Below are positions 9,183 through 17,942 of a stretch of 64,000 nucleotides of DNA, in pieces. A program made the translations under genes and the position numbers. How positions within the stretch are numbered: the stretch's first letter is position 1; every line of letters begins with the position of its first letter. This DNA comes from Clavibacter capsici (GTDB lineage Bacteria > Actinomycetota > Actinomycetes > Actinomycetales > Microbacteriaceae). Below the pieces are notes generated by a model. The model was not told where the DNA came from. It did no database searches and was given only the letters and a program-made list of their open reading frames with translations. Location of the stretch: positions 1,302,001 to 1,366,000 of the forward strand of contig NZ_CP012573.1 in NCBI RefSeq assembly GCF_001280205.1, given 5' to 3'.

Positions 9183-10622
9183 ATGAGGTTCACCGGAGAG
9201 GCTCCCGCCCACGACCTGACCTACTCGGACGTGTTCCTGAGCCCGGGCCGGTCGGACGTCGCCAGCCGCATGGACGTCGACCTCGCCCCGGGCGACGGCA
9301 CGCCGTGCACGGTGCCCGTGGTCGCGAGCAACATGGGGTCCGTCACCGGGCCCCGGCTCGCCGCGGTGCTCGCCCGGCGCGGCGGCATCGGGATCCTCCC
9401 GCAGGACCTCCGCCCGCAGGAGCTGGACGCCGCGATCCACCGGGTGAAGGACCAGCCGGTCGCCTACGACTCCCCGCTCGAGCTGCCGCCGGACGCGACC
9501 GCGGGCCAGGCGCGCGAGCTGCTCCCGCCGATCGCCGGGCACGGCATCGTGCTGCGCGACGCCGACGGGGAGATGGTCGGCTGCCTCGAGGGCACGCAGC
9601 TCGCCGGGGTGCCCGACGGCACCCGCCTCGGCGACCTGCCGCACGGCGCCCTCGCCTCCCTCGACGCCGACGACGTCCCCACCGGCCGCGCGGCCTTCGA
9701 CCTGATGCACGCCGCGGGCATCGACTTCGCGCCCGTGCTCGCGCACGGCCGGCTCGTCGGCACGCTCAGCCGCCGCAGCGCGCTGCGCTCCACCGTCTAC
9801 GCGCCCGCCCTGGACGGGCACGGGCGCCTCGCGGTCGGCGCCGCCGTCGGGGTGAACGGCGATCCCGTCGGACGCGCCCGCGCGCTGCTGGCCGCGGGCG
9901 TCGACGTGCTGGTCCTCGACACGGCGCACGGGCACCAGGAGGCGATGCTCCGGGCGATCCGCGACGTCCGCGCGCTCGACCCGCGCGTGCCGCTCGTCGC
10001 CGGCAACGTCGTGACCGCCGAGGGCGCGCGGGACCTCGTGGAGGCGGGCGCCGACATCGTCAAGGTCGGCGTCGGACCCGGTGCCATGTGCACCACGCGC
10101 ATGATGACCGCCGTCGGGCGCCCGCAGTTCTCCGCCGTGCTCGACACGGCCGGGGCCGCCCGCGCCGCCGGCGCCCACGTCTGGGCGGACGGGGGAGTGC
10201 GCTACCCGCGGGACGTCGCGCTCGCGCTGGCGGCGGGCGCGGCGAGCGTCATGATCGGATCCTGGTTCGCGGGCACCGTCGAGTCGCCCGGCCGGCTGCT
10301 CGTCGACGACGACGGCGGGCTCGCCAAGGAGAGCTGGGGCATGGCGTCCACGCGCGCGGTGCAGGAGCGCTTCGGCCGGCGCGAGGCCTTCGAGCTCGCG
10401 CGCCGGACCCTCTTCGCCGAGGGGATCTCGACGAGCCGGATCCGGATCGACCCGCTGCGTCCCGGCATCGAGGACCTGCTCGACACCATCACGTCCGGCG
10501 TCCGCAGCGCCTTCACGTACGCCGGGGCGCGCACCCGTGCCGAGTTCGCCGAGCGCGCCGCGGTCGGGATCCAGTCCGCGGCCGGCTACGAGGAGGGCAA
10601 GCCCCTGCCGGTCGGCTGGTGA
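9183..10622 (+). CDS. guaB1: GuaB1-family IMP dehydrogenase-related protein, probable GMP reductase with CBS domains
   Basis: A 479-residue (beta/alpha)8 barrel of the IMPDH/GMPR family with an inserted CBS region (about residues 95-195). The catalytic loop cysteine is C303 in [17 protein letters not shown], and the substrate phosphate site is [20 protein letters not shown]. It carries the usual C-terminal [21 protein letters not shown]. This is the actinobacterial GuaB1 group, long annotated as IMP dehydrogenase; the mycobacterial member has been shown to be a GMP reductase (guanine-to-adenine salvage). The function here is inferred from that group. It is transcribed alone in front of the CNNM pair. 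Confidence 0.85.
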   Translation: MRFTGEAPAHDLTYSDVFLSPGRSDVASRMDVDLAPGDGTPCTVPVVASNMGSVTGPRLAAVLARRGGIGILPQDLRPQELDAAIHRVKDQPVAYDSPLELPPDATAGQARELLPPIAGHGIVLRDADGEMVGCLEGTQLAGVPDGTRLGDLPHGALASLDADDVPTGRAAFDLMHAAGIDFAPVLAHGRLVGTLSRRSALRSTVYAPALDGHGRLAVGAAVGVNGDPVGRARALLAAGVDVLVLDTAHGHQEAMLRAIRDVRALDPRVPLVAGNVVTAEGARDLVEAGADIVKVGVGPGAMCTTRMMTAVGRPQFSAVLDTAGAARAAGAHVWADGGVRYPRDVALALAAGAASVMIGSWFAGTVESPGRLLVDDDGGLAKESWGMASTRAVQERFGRREAFELARRTLFAEGISTSRIRIDPLRPGIEDLLDTITSGVRSAFTYAGARTRAEFAERAAVGIQSAAGYEEGKPLPVGW

Positions 10623-10644
10623 GCCCCGGTATGCTCGACGGACG

Positions 10645-10743
10645 ATGGACGACCCCCCTCCTGCTCATAGACCCCCGCCCCGCGCCGCCCTCGACCTGAA
10701 GCCGGCCGCGCGCCCGGCGCCCGGGAGCCGCTCCGGTGAGTGA
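10645..10743 (+). CDS. Possible small leaderless ORF upstream of the CorC-type gene
   Basis: ATG at 10645 opens a 32-codon frame rich in Pro, Arg and Ala (MDDPPPAHRPPPRAAL...) whose TGA overlaps the first codons of the next gene (GTG at 10736). A TATGCT hexamer ends 9 nt before the ATG, so the message could be nearly leaderless and this ORF the first translated unit. Whether it is made as a peptide, serves translational coupling, or is only an untranslated leader cannot be told from one sequence. No homologue is recognised. Confidence 0.3.
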   Translation: MDDPPPAHRPPPRAALDLKPAARPAPGSRSGE

Positions 10744-12166
10744 ATGGCTCCTCCTCGCCGTCGGCCTCGTCCTGACCCTCGGCACCGGCCTCTTCGTGGC
10801 CAGCGAGTTCGCCCTCGTCAACCTCGACCGCTCCGACCTCGAGAAGCGCCAGGAGCGCGGCGAGAAGCGGCTCGGCCCGCCCATCCGCGCCCTGCGCATC
10901 ACCTCGACGCACCTCTCGAGCGCCCAGCTCGGCATCACGCTGACGACGCTCCTCACCGGCTACACGATGGAGCCGGCGATCAGCCTCCTGCTCGAGGGCC
11001 CCGTCACGTCCACGGGCCTGCCCGAGGGGCTCGTGTCGCCGGTGTCGACCGTGGTGGCGCTCGTCGTCGCGACGCTCCTGTCGATGATCGTCGGCGAGCT
11101 CGTGCCGAAGAACTTCGCGCTGGCCCTGCCCCGCGAGACGGCCAAGCTCGTGATCCCCTTCCAGGCGCTGTTCACGACCGTGTTCAAGCCCGCGGTGCTG
11201 CTGCTGAACAACAGCGCCAACGGGATCCTCCGGCTCGTCGGCATCGAGCCGAAGGAGGAGCTGTCGGGCGCCCGCTCCGCGGAGGAGCTGTCCTCGCTGG
11301 TGCGGCGCTCCGCGCTCGCCGGCCTCCTCGAGGACGACACGGCGATGCTCCTCAGCCGCACGCTCCGCTTCGCCGACCTCACCGCGTCCGACGTGATGAC
11401 GCCGCGCCTCCGGGTGAAGTCCGTCGAGCGCACAGACAGCGCGCAGACGGTGATCGAGCTGGCCATGACCACCGGCTACTCGCGCTTCCCCGTCACGGAC
11501 GACGGCGTCGACGACGTGATCGGTCTCGTGCACGTGAAGCAGGCCGTCGCCGTGCCGCGCGAGAAGCGGGCGCAGGTGCCGGTCACCGCGCTCCAGTCCG
11601 AGGCCATCAGCGTGCCCGAGACGATGAAGCTCGACGACCTGCTCGGCGAGCTCCGGGGCCGCGGCTTCCAGATGGCCGTCGTGGTCGACGAGTACGGCGG
11701 CACCGCCGGCGTCGCGACCCTCGAGGACCTCGTGGAGGAGCTGGTCGGCGAGCTCGCCGACGAGCACGACCGCACGCGTGCCGGCGTCGTCCGATCGCGC
11801 GACTCCCTCACCTTCCCCGGCATGCTGCGGCCCGACGAGCTCCTCGAGCGCACGGGCCTCAAGATCCCCGAGGAGGGCCCGTACGAGACGGCCGCCGGCT
11901 TCGTCATGAGCGAGCTCGGCCGCCTGCCCGTCGTGGGCGACGAGCTGGAGCTCGAGACGGGCACGCTGCGGGTCGAGCGGCTCGACGGCCGGCGCATCGA
12001 CCGGATCCGGTTCACGCCGTTCCCCGAGCCCGTCGCCACCGCCGTGGGCACCACGCGCGCCGAGCGGCAGGCCGACCGGCAGGCGGAGCGCCAGGCCGGC
12101 CGCGAGGCCGGGAGGCAGGCGGACGCGGACCGCGCCGCGAGCAGGAAGGAGCCGTCCCGTGGGTGA
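10736..12166 (+). CDS. CNNM/CorC (HlyC) family membrane protein with CBS pair
   Basis: A 476-residue protein. An N-terminal DUF21/CNNM membrane domain (helices at residues 1-25, 70-130) contains FVASEFALVNLDRSDLE and STHLSSAQLGITLTTLLTGY. The CBS pair follows (VMTPRLRVKSVER, GYSRFPVTDD), then a C-terminal CorC/HlyC domain (VVVDEYGGTAGVATLEDLVEELVGE). Such proteins are linked to Mg/Co resistance or efflux; the old name haemolysin is misleading. The last 36 residues are an unusual repeated RQA(D/E/G) tail. The GTG start overlaps a small upstream ORF, and the stop overlaps the next, paralogous gene by 8 bp. Confidence 0.88.
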   Translation: MSEWLLLAVGLVLTLGTGLFVASEFALVNLDRSDLEKRQERGEKRLGPPIRALRITSTHLSSAQLGITLTTLLTGYTMEPAISLLLEGPVTSTGLPEGLVSPVSTVVALVVATLLSMIVGELVPKNFALALPRETAKLVIPFQALFTTVFKPAVLLLNNSANGILRLVGIEPKEELSGARSAEELSSLVRRSALAGLLEDDTAMLLSRTLRFADLTASDVMTPRLRVKSVERTDSAQTVIELAMTTGYSRFPVTDDGVDDVIGLVHVKQAVAVPREKRAQVPVTALQSEAISVPETMKLDDLLGELRGRGFQMAVVVDEYGGTAGVATLEDLVEELVGELADEHDRTRAGVVRSRDSLTFPGMLRPDELLERTGLKIPEEGPYETAAGFVMSELGRLPVVGDELELETGTLRVERLDGRRIDRIRFTPFPEPVATAVGTTRAERQADRQAERQAGREAGRQADADRAASRKEPSRG

Positions 12167-13202
12167 GTACGCCGGGGGGATCATCGCGCTCGTCGTGCTG
12201 CTCGCCGTCAACGCCTTCTTCGTCGGCGCCGAGTTCGCGGTCATCTCCGCGAAGCGGTCGCAGATCGAGCCGCGTGCGGAGGAGGGCAGCCGCGCCGCGC
12301 GCGTCACGCTCTACGCCATGGAGCACGCGACGCTCATGCTCGCGACCACGCAGCTCGGCATCACGGTGTGCTCGCTGCTGATCCTCAACGTGTCCGAGCC
12401 GGCGATCCACCACCTGCTGGAGATCCCGCTGCACGCCACCGGACTGCCCGAGGAGGCGATCTCCACGATCGCGTTCGTCATCGCGCTGCTCCTGGTGTCG
12501 TTCCTGCACGTCGTGCTCGGCGAGATGGTGCCGAAGAACATCTCGTTCTCCGTGCCTGACCGCGCGGCGCTGCTGCTGGCGCCGCCCCTCGTGGGCATCG
12601 CCCGGGTGGTGAAGCCGCTCATCGTGGCGCTGAACGCGATCTCGAACGCCGTGCTGCGCCTCGCCAAGGTGGAGCCGAAGGACGAGGCCGCGAGCGCGTT
12701 CACCCTCGACGAGGTGCAGGGCATCGTCGACCAGTCGACGCGCGAGGGCGTCCTCGAGGACCGGACGGGCGCCCTGACGGCCGCGTTCGAGTTCACGGGC
12801 AAGAAGGTGCAGGACATCGCGATCCCGCTCCGCGCCCTCGTCAGCCTGCCCGAGACCGCGTCGCCCTCCGACGTCGAGCGCGCCGTCGCCCGGCACGGGT
12901 TCTCGCGCTACGTGCTGGTGGACGAGGCGGGGGAGCCGTCGGGCTACCTCCACCTCAAGGACGTCATCGACCTCGACGAGGCCGACGAGTTCGTGCGGCC
13001 CGTGCCGGCCAAGCGGATCCGCCAGCTCGTCTCGGTCTTCGAGGGCACCGAGCTCGAGGACGCCCTCGCGATGATGCGCCGCTCGGGCGCCCACCTCGCG
13101 CGCGCCTTCACGGAGGCGGGCGAGACGACGGGCGTGCTGTTCCTCGAGGACATCATCGAGGAGCTCGTCGGCGAGGTGCAGGACGCCACCCGGCGCATCT
13201 GA
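12159..13202 (+). CDS. CNNM/CorC family membrane protein with CBS pair (shorter paralogue)
   Basis: A 347-residue paralogue of the preceding gene. It has the DUF21/CNNM membrane domain ([56 protein letters not shown]) and a CBS pair ([42 protein letters not shown]). It ends at [19 protein letters not shown], so the extra CorC_HlyC domain of the neighbour is missing. Two CNNM genes in tandem overlap is a common actinobacterial arrangement and suggests a heteromeric Mg-transport complex. GTG start at 12159; a strong terminator follows the stop. Confidence 0.87.
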   Translation: MGEYAGGIIALVVLLAVNAFFVGAEFAVISAKRSQIEPRAEEGSRAARVTLYAMEHATLMLATTQLGITVCSLLILNVSEPAIHHLLEIPLHATGLPEEAISTIAFVIALLLVSFLHVVLGEMVPKNISFSVPDRAALLLAPPLVGIARVVKPLIVALNAISNAVLRLAKVEPKDEAASAFTLDEVQGIVDQSTREGVLEDRTGALTAAFEFTGKKVQDIAIPLRALVSLPETASPSDVERAVARHGFSRYVLVDEAGEPSGYLHLKDVIDLDEADEFVRPVPAKRIRQLVSVFEGTELEDALAMMRRSGAHLARAFTEAGETTGVLFLEDIIEELVGEVQDATRRI

Positions 13203-13212
13203 CCCGTACGCG

Positions 13213-13251
13213 ACGACGGCCCGGCACCCGCGCGGGGTGGGGGGCCGTCGT
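13213..13251. terminator. Hairpin terminator after the CNNM pair
   Basis: A 10-bp outer stem (13213-13222 with 13242-13251, ACGACGGCCC and its complement) around a smaller inner hairpin (CACCC/GGGTG). It sits between two convergent genes, so it can serve both. Confidence 0.75.
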
Positions 13252-13267
13252 GGGCCGTGCGGGGTGG

Positions 13268-14347
13268 TCAGGCCGCCCAGCGCGCCCGGTCGTACTGCTT
13301 GGGCCAGTAGTCGATCTCGACGCTCAGCTCGTGCGCGGCCCGGAGCGCGAAGTGCGGGTCCCGCAGCATCTCGCGACCGAGCATCACGGCGTCAGCCCGG
13401 CCCTCGGCGACGACGGCCTCGGCCTGCGCGGGCTCGGTGATGAGGCCGACGGCGTTGAGCGCCACCTTCGCGTGCTCCTTCACGTACTCGGCGAAGGGCA
13501 CCTGGTAGCCGGGTGCGACGGGGATCGTGACGCCCGTCGTGTTGCCGCCCGTGGAGATGTCGAAGAAGTCGGCGCCGTGCTCGGCCGCCCAGCCGGCCAC
13601 GGTCGCGGTCTGCTGCTCGTCCCAACCGGCGTCGCCGGCCCAGTCGGTCGCGGAGAAGCGCACGAGGAGCGGCACGTCGGGGACCTCGGCGCGCACCGCG
13701 TCGATCACCTGGAGCAGGAGGCGCGCCCGGTCCTCCAGGCTGCCGCCGAACTCGTCGTCGCGGTGGTTGCTGAGCGGCGAGAGGAACTGGTGCAGGAGGT
13801 AGCCGTGCGCGGCGTGGAGCTCGAGCACGTCGAAGCCGGCGTCCACCGAGCGGCGGGCGGCCCGGGCGAAGTCGTCGACGACCTTCCGGATCCCGTCGGC
13901 GTCGAGCGCGGTGGGCGTGCCGTAGCCGGGGAACGGCTCGGCCGACGGGGCGACGGTCTCCCAGCCGCCCTCCTCGGCGGGCATGGTGCCGCGGCCGGAG
14001 AACGAGTAGGTGGAGGCCTTGCGGCCGGCGTGCGCCAGCTGGATCGCGGCGACCGCGCCCATCTCGTGGATGAAGTCGACGATCGGCTTCCACGCGTCCC
14101 GCTGCGCGTCGTCCCAGATGCCGGTGTCCTCGGGCGTGATGCGCGCCTCGGGGCTGACGCCCGTGGCCTCCGCCATCACGAGGCCGGCGCCGCCGCGCGC
14201 GAACGAGCCGAGGTGCGCGAGGTGCCAGGCGCCGGGGACGCCGTCGCGCGCGTCGATGCTGTACTGGCACATGGGCGCGACCCAGATGCGGTTGCGCGCG
14301 GTGACGCCGCGGACGGTGATCGGCTCGAAGAGCGGGGACGTGGTCAT
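13268..14347 (-). CDS. NADH:flavin oxidoreductase of the old yellow enzyme family (YqjM-like)
   Basis: A 359-residue FMN-binding TIM barrel. Family marks are [11 protein letters not shown] near residue 25 (with the YqjM-type cysteine), [14 protein letters not shown] near 100-115, the catalytic pair in [29 protein letters not shown] near 170-200, and the phosphate-binding [13 protein letters not shown]...[13 protein letters not shown]. These ene-reductases reduce activated C=C bonds and are often part of oxidative or electrophile defence. The physiological substrate is unknown. It is a single gene between a terminator and the divergent nnrD promoter. Confidence 0.92.
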   Translation of the reverse strand: MTTSPLFEPITVRGVTARNRIWVAPMCQYSIDARDGVPGAWHLAHLGSFARGGAGLVMAEATGVSPEARITPEDTGIWDDAQRDAWKPIVDFIHEMGAVAAIQLAHAGRKASTYSFSGRGTMPAEEGGWETVAPSAEPFPGYGTPTALDADGIRKVVDDFARAARRSVDAGFDVLELHAAHGYLLHQFLSPLSNHRDDEFGGSLEDRARLLLQVIDAVRAEVPDVPLLVRFSATDWAGDAGWDEQQTATVAGWAAEHGADFFDISTGGNTTGVTIPVAPGYQVPFAEYVKEHAKVALNAVGLITEPAQAEAVVAEGRADAVMLGREMLRDPHFALRAAHELSVEIDYWPKQYDRARWAA

Positions 14348-14472
14348 GGGGATCCTTCCAGGCGGGCGGCGGCGCGGATCCGGGTGGGAGGCGCGGCGCA
14401 CGGGGACGGGCGGAGGGCGACGGCGGCCTCATGGTCCCAAGGCCCGGCGCGGCCGTCGCATTCCCTCCCGCC

Positions 14473-14478
14473 TATCGT
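14473..14478 (+). promoter_or_regulatory. Candidate leaderless -10 element of nnrD
   Basis: TATCGT exactly 6 nt before the ATG at 14485. The interval 14348-14484 is the divergent control region shared with the oxidoreductase; no other element could be assigned in it. Confidence 0.5.
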
Positions 14479-14484
14479 GAGGGG

Positions 14485-15366
14485 ATGAGCGACGCGCGCG
14501 ACGACCAGGTGCCCGAGGGCTGGATCCGGCAGGACGAGGAGCGGACGCGGCAGGCGATCCGGCTCCCGCGCGACGACGACGACAAGTACACGCGCGGCGT
14601 GCTCGGCGTCCGCACGGGCTCCGACCGCTACCCGGGCGCGGCCGTGCTCGGCGTGGAGGCCGCGGCGCGCACGGGCGTCGGCATGATCCGCTACCTCGGC
14701 CCCGCGGGCGCCTCCGCGTCGGTGCTCGCGCGGCGGCCGGAGGCGGTCACGGCCGACGGGCGCGTGCAGGCGTGGCTCGTCGGATCCGGCATGGACCAGG
14801 CGCACCGCGACGACGCCGCGACCGACGCGATCGCGGACGCGCTGGGGCAGGGCCTGCCGTCGGTCGTCGACGCGGGCGCGCTCGACCTCGTGGGACGCGC
14901 GACCGGGCCGGTCGTCGTCACGCCGCACTTCCGCGAGCTGTCGCGGCTGCTGGACGGCGCGGGGATCCACGTCCCGGCGGAGGGCATCGCCGCGGATGCG
15001 CCGGAGTGGGCGGAGCGCGCGGCACGGGAGCTCGGCGTGTGCGTGCTGCTCAAGGGCGCGACGACGCTGGTCGTCGGCGGCGGGACGCGCATCGCGGTGC
15101 GCGCCGGGACGCCGTGGCTCGCGACGGCGGGGTCGGGCGACGTGCTGGGCGGCGTGCTCGGCGCGCTGCTCGCCGGGGCGTCCGCCCGGGTGGCCGACGC
15201 GGCGGATCCGCTCGCCGAGGTCGCGCGCGTCGCGGCCGCCGCGGCCTGGCTGCACGGCCGCGCGGGCGGCCTCGCGTCCGGCGGCGGACCGATCACGGCC
15301 CTCGACGTCGCTGAGGCGATGCCGAGGGCCGTGCGGGAGACGCTGGAAGGTGGCCTGGAAGGCTAG
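14485..15366 (+). CDS. nnrD: ADP-dependent NAD(P)H-hydrate dehydratase
   Basis: A 293-residue ribokinase-fold repair enzyme that converts hydrated NADH/NADPH back to the active cofactor. Visible family elements are [62 protein letters not shown] and the [23 protein letters not shown] anion-hole/catalytic segment. There is no fused epimerase (NnrE) domain. The stop codon shares the tetranucleotide CTAG with the stop of the convergent YceI gene, so the two genes overlap by 4 bp. Confidence 0.92.
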   Translation: MSDARDDQVPEGWIRQDEERTRQAIRLPRDDDDKYTRGVLGVRTGSDRYPGAAVLGVEAAARTGVGMIRYLGPAGASASVLARRPEAVTADGRVQAWLVGSGMDQAHRDDAATDAIADALGQGLPSVVDAGALDLVGRATGPVVVTPHFRELSRLLDGAGIHVPAEGIAADAPEWAERAARELGVCVLLKGATTLVVGGGTRIAVRAGTPWLATAGSGDVLGGVLGALLAGASARVADAADPLAEVARVAAAAAWLHGRAGGLASGGGPITALDVAEAMPRAVRETLEGGLEG

Positions 15367-16040
15367 GCCTTCGCCACGTCGAGCGAGAACTCGACCGAGC
15401 CGTGGTCCTCCACGGTCACGAAGCCGAGGCTCGGCGCCTGCACGCCGAAGTCCTGGAACGTGATCGGGATGGAGCCCACGATCTGGCCGCCGTCGGACGT
15501 GAAGGACGCCTGCATCGTCGCGGTCACGCTCTTCGTCACGCCGTGCAGCGTGAGGTCGCCGGTCACCTCGTAGGTCGCCGGCACACCGGCCTCGACGCCG
15601 TCGGCCGCGATCGGCTGCGTGAGCGTGAAGGTCGCGGTCGGGAAGTCGGCCGTCTTCATCGCCTCGCCCTGGAAGTAGGCGTCGCGGGGCGGCTGGTCGG
15701 TGTGGATCTTCGTCACGTCGACCGTCATCGTGCCCTTCGTGACCTGCGACCCCTCGACCGTGATGCCGCCCGTGACGGCGTCCGTGCGACCGTCCACCGT
15801 GACGGGCGTGCCGTTCAGGACCTCGTCGACGCGGTAGCCCGCGTACGAGGACCCGCCGACCGTCCAGTCGCCGGACAGGTCGCCGAGCGAGCCGCCCGCC
15901 GCGGCCGCCGCGAGGGTGGGCGCCGCGTCCGGCGTGCCGGCCAGCTGCTTGTAGATCGGGCCGCCGAACACGGCGAACGCGCCCACGAGCACGACCACGC
16001 CGGTCGCGATCCCGATGGTGATCTTGGTCTTCTTGTCCAT
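15363..16040 (-). CDS. YceI-family secreted or membrane-anchored lipid-binding-fold protein
   Basis: A 225-residue protein. The N-terminus has a short basic stretch and one hydrophobic helix (ITIGIATGVVVLVGAFAVFG), either an uncleaved anchor or a signal peptide. The YceI lipocalin-like domain runs from about residue 55 (LSGDWTVGGSSYAGYRVDE) to the end ([10 protein letters not shown]), with DFPTATFTLTQPI and GDLTLHGVTKSVTATMQ typical of the family. YceI proteins bind polyisoprenoids or other amphiphiles and are often stress-induced. A short inverted repeat lies 60 bp upstream and may be an operator. Confidence 0.88.
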   Translation of the reverse strand: MDKKTKITIGIATGVVVLVGAFAVFGGPIYKQLAGTPDAAPTLAAAAAGGSLGDLSGDWTVGGSSYAGYRVDEVLNGTPVTVDGRTDAVTGGITVEGSQVTKGTMTVDVTKIHTDQPPRDAYFQGEAMKTADFPTATFTLTQPIAADGVEAGVPATYEVTGDLTLHGVTKSVTATMQASFTSDGGQIVGSIPITFQDFGVQAPSLGFVTVEDHGSVEFSLDVAKA

Positions 16041-16100
16041 GGTGCTGCTCCTCCGATGCGCTGGATGCGGTGGGCGGCCGCGCCACGGCCCGCCCGTCCT

Positions 16101-16112
16101 TTGAACTCTCAA
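16101..16112. promoter_or_regulatory. Inverted repeat, possible operator of the YceI gene
   Basis: TTGAACTCTCAA: arms TTGA/TCAA around a 4-bp centre, unusually AT-rich for this genome and located in the divergent region 16041-16254, about 60 bp upstream of the YceI start. It resembles the dyads bound by MarR-type regulators, but no regulator gene is adjacent. Confidence 0.35.
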
Positions 16113-16254
16113 GTACCCGAGGAGTCTCGCCGCATCGCGGAGCCGGCGAGGGCGGCCGTCCACAGGGTCGGTGCCGTGGGTACCCTGGTCGCACAGCCGG
16201 CACCGGCCGGGCACCCGCCCGGAGCACCGCCGCCGTCGATCCCCGGGGGTCCCC

Positions 16255-16572
16255 ATGCTCGTCGCCTTCTCCGTCGCCCCCAGCGGGGGCGACGCGCCCG
16301 ACGCCTCCGTGCACGACGCCGTCGCGGCGGCCGTCGCCGTCGTCCGCGCGTCCGGCCTGCCGAACCGCACGGACGCGATGTTCACCACGATCGAGGGCGA
16401 CTGGGACGAGGTCTTCGACGTCGTCCGGCGGGCGACCGAGGCGGTCGCGCCCTTCGGCACGCGCGTCTCGCTGGTGCTCAAGGCCGACATCCGCCCGGGC
16501 TACCAGGGCGAGCTGACGGGCAAGCTCGAGCGCCTCGAGTCCGCGCTCGAGGCGCGCGACGCGGGGGAGTGA
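16255..16572 (+). CDS. Thiamine-binding/MTH1187 (YkoF-like) family protein
   Basis: A 105-residue ferredoxin-like-fold protein of the MTH1187/YkoF family: MLVAFSVAPSGG at the N-terminus, HDAVAAAVAVVRASGLPNRTDAMFTTIEGDWDEVFDVVRRA in the middle, and RVSLVLKADIRPG near the end. Members bind thiamine-like ligands or are uncharacterised. Nothing in the neighbourhood (an MFS exporter downstream) clarifies the role. A TACCCT hexamer at 16181 could be a promoter with a 70-nt leader. The function is uncertain; the family call is fairly safe. Confidence 0.75.
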   Translation: MLVAFSVAPSGGDAPDASVHDAVAAAVAVVRASGLPNRTDAMFTTIEGDWDEVFDVVRRATEAVAPFGTRVSLVLKADIRPGYQGELTGKLERLESALEARDAGE

Positions 16573-16612
16573 CGCCGGGGGATCCCGACCCGGCCCCGTT
16601 CCCGACCGCCGG

Positions 16613-16618
16613 TAGGCT
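16613..16618 (+). promoter_or_regulatory. Candidate leaderless -10 element of the MFS gene
   Basis: TAGGCT exactly 6 nt before the GTG at 16625. Confidence 0.55.
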
Positions 16619-16624
16619 CGTCGG

Positions 16625-17905
16625 GTGAATCCCCCCTCCTCCGGGCGGGCGACCCTGTCGCCGGCCCGCGTCCGCATCGCCCTGCTCGCCCTCGCGATGG
16701 GCGGGTTCGCCATCGGCACGACCGAGTTCGTCGCCATGGGCCTGCTCCCGCAGCTCGCGGCCGACCTCCTGCCCGAGGTCGCCGCGCGGTCGACGGAGGC
16801 CGCCAACGCGCAGGCGGGCACGCTGATCAGCGCCTACGCCCTCGGGGTCGTGGTCGGCGCGCCGACCATCGCGGCCGCGTCCGCCCGCGCGCCCCGCCGG
16901 AAGCTCCTCCTCTGGCTGCTGCTCGCCTTCACGCTCGGCACCGTGCTCAGCGCGATCCTGCCGAGCTTCGGCCTCGTGGTGGTCGCGCGCTTCGTCGCGG
17001 GCCTGCCGCACGGCGCCTACTTCGGCATCGCGTCGCTGGTCGCCGCGCAGCTCATGGGGGAGGGCAAGCGCGCCCGCGGCGTGGCGTTCGTCCTCGCCGG
17101 GCTCACGATCGCCAACGTCATCGGCGTGCCCATCGTCACGTGGATCGGCCAGAACGCCGGCTGGCGCGTCGCGTACCTCGTGGTCGCCGCGATCTTCGCC
17201 GCCACCTTCGTGGCCGTGGCCCTCGCGGTGCCCGCCCAGGACGGGAACCCCGAGGCGACCCTCCGGCGGGAGCTCCGGGCGTTCACGCGGGTGCAGGTGT
17301 GGCTCGCGCTCCTCATCGGCGCGATCGGGTTCGGCGGCTTCTTCGCGGTCTACACGTACGTCGCCCCCATGGTCACGGACGTGACGGGTCTGCCCGAGTG
17401 GTCGGTGCCGCTCGCGCTCGTCGTCGTGGGGCTCGGCATGACCGTCGGCAACCTCGCGGGCGGCTGGTGGGCGGACCGGGACGTCAGGACCGCGCTCCTG
17501 TCGCTCTTCGTGCTCCTCATCGCCTCGCTCGTGGGCCTCGTGCTCACGGCGTCGAACCCGGTGGGGCTCTTCGGGTTCCTGTTCCTCATCGGCGGGTCGG
17601 CGGCCGCGCTGTCGCCCGGGATCCAGATCCGCCTCATGGACGTCGCGCACGACTCGCAGTCGATCGCCGCGGCGCTCAACCACTCCGCGCTCAACACCGG
17701 GAACGCGGTCGGCGCGGCGCTCGGCGGCGTCACCGTCGCCGCGGGCCTCGGCTACACGTCGCCCGCTCTCGTCGGGGTCGGGCTGAGCATCGCCGGCCTG
17801 CTGATCGCGCTGGCGAGCTTCGGGCTCGACCGGCACCGGCGTGGAACCCGCCGACCGGTCGACGGCACGCGGCCCACCACCCAGCCCATCGGCATCGGCG
17901 GCTGA
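16625..17905 (+). CDS. MFS transporter, AraJ/Bcr-like sugar or drug efflux type
   Basis: A 426-residue membrane protein with 12 predicted helices. The first helix region reads IALLALAMGGFAIGTTEFVAMGLLPQLAADL, the hallmark of the DHA1 AraJ/YdhP/SotB efflux subgroup; the motif-A loop after helix 2 is SARAPRRKLLLW. The central loop (VPAQDGNPEATLRRELRAF) divides the two halves. The substrate is not predictable; relatives export arabinose-type sugars or chloramphenicol-like drugs. GTG start directly after a leaderless-type -10. It is convergent with the response-regulator gene, with 37 bp between. Confidence 0.87.
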   Translation: MNPPSSGRATLSPARVRIALLALAMGGFAIGTTEFVAMGLLPQLAADLLPEVAARSTEAANAQAGTLISAYALGVVVGAPTIAAASARAPRRKLLLWLLLAFTLGTVLSAILPSFGLVVVARFVAGLPHGAYFGIASLVAAQLMGEGKRARGVAFVLAGLTIANVIGVPIVTWIGQNAGWRVAYLVVAAIFAATFVAVALAVPAQDGNPEATLRRELRAFTRVQVWLALLIGAIGFGGFFAVYTYVAPMVTDVTGLPEWSVPLALVVVGLGMTVGNLAGGWWADRDVRTALLSLFVLLIASLVGLVLTASNPVGLFGFLFLIGGSAAALSPGIQIRLMDVAHDSQSIAAALNHSALNTGNAVGAALGGVTVAAGLGYTSPALVGVGLSIAGLLIALASFGLDRHRRGTRRPVDGTRPTTQPIGIGG

Positions 17906-17942
17906 GGCGGGCCGAGTCCTGGACGGACGGCCTGCGCCCGGG

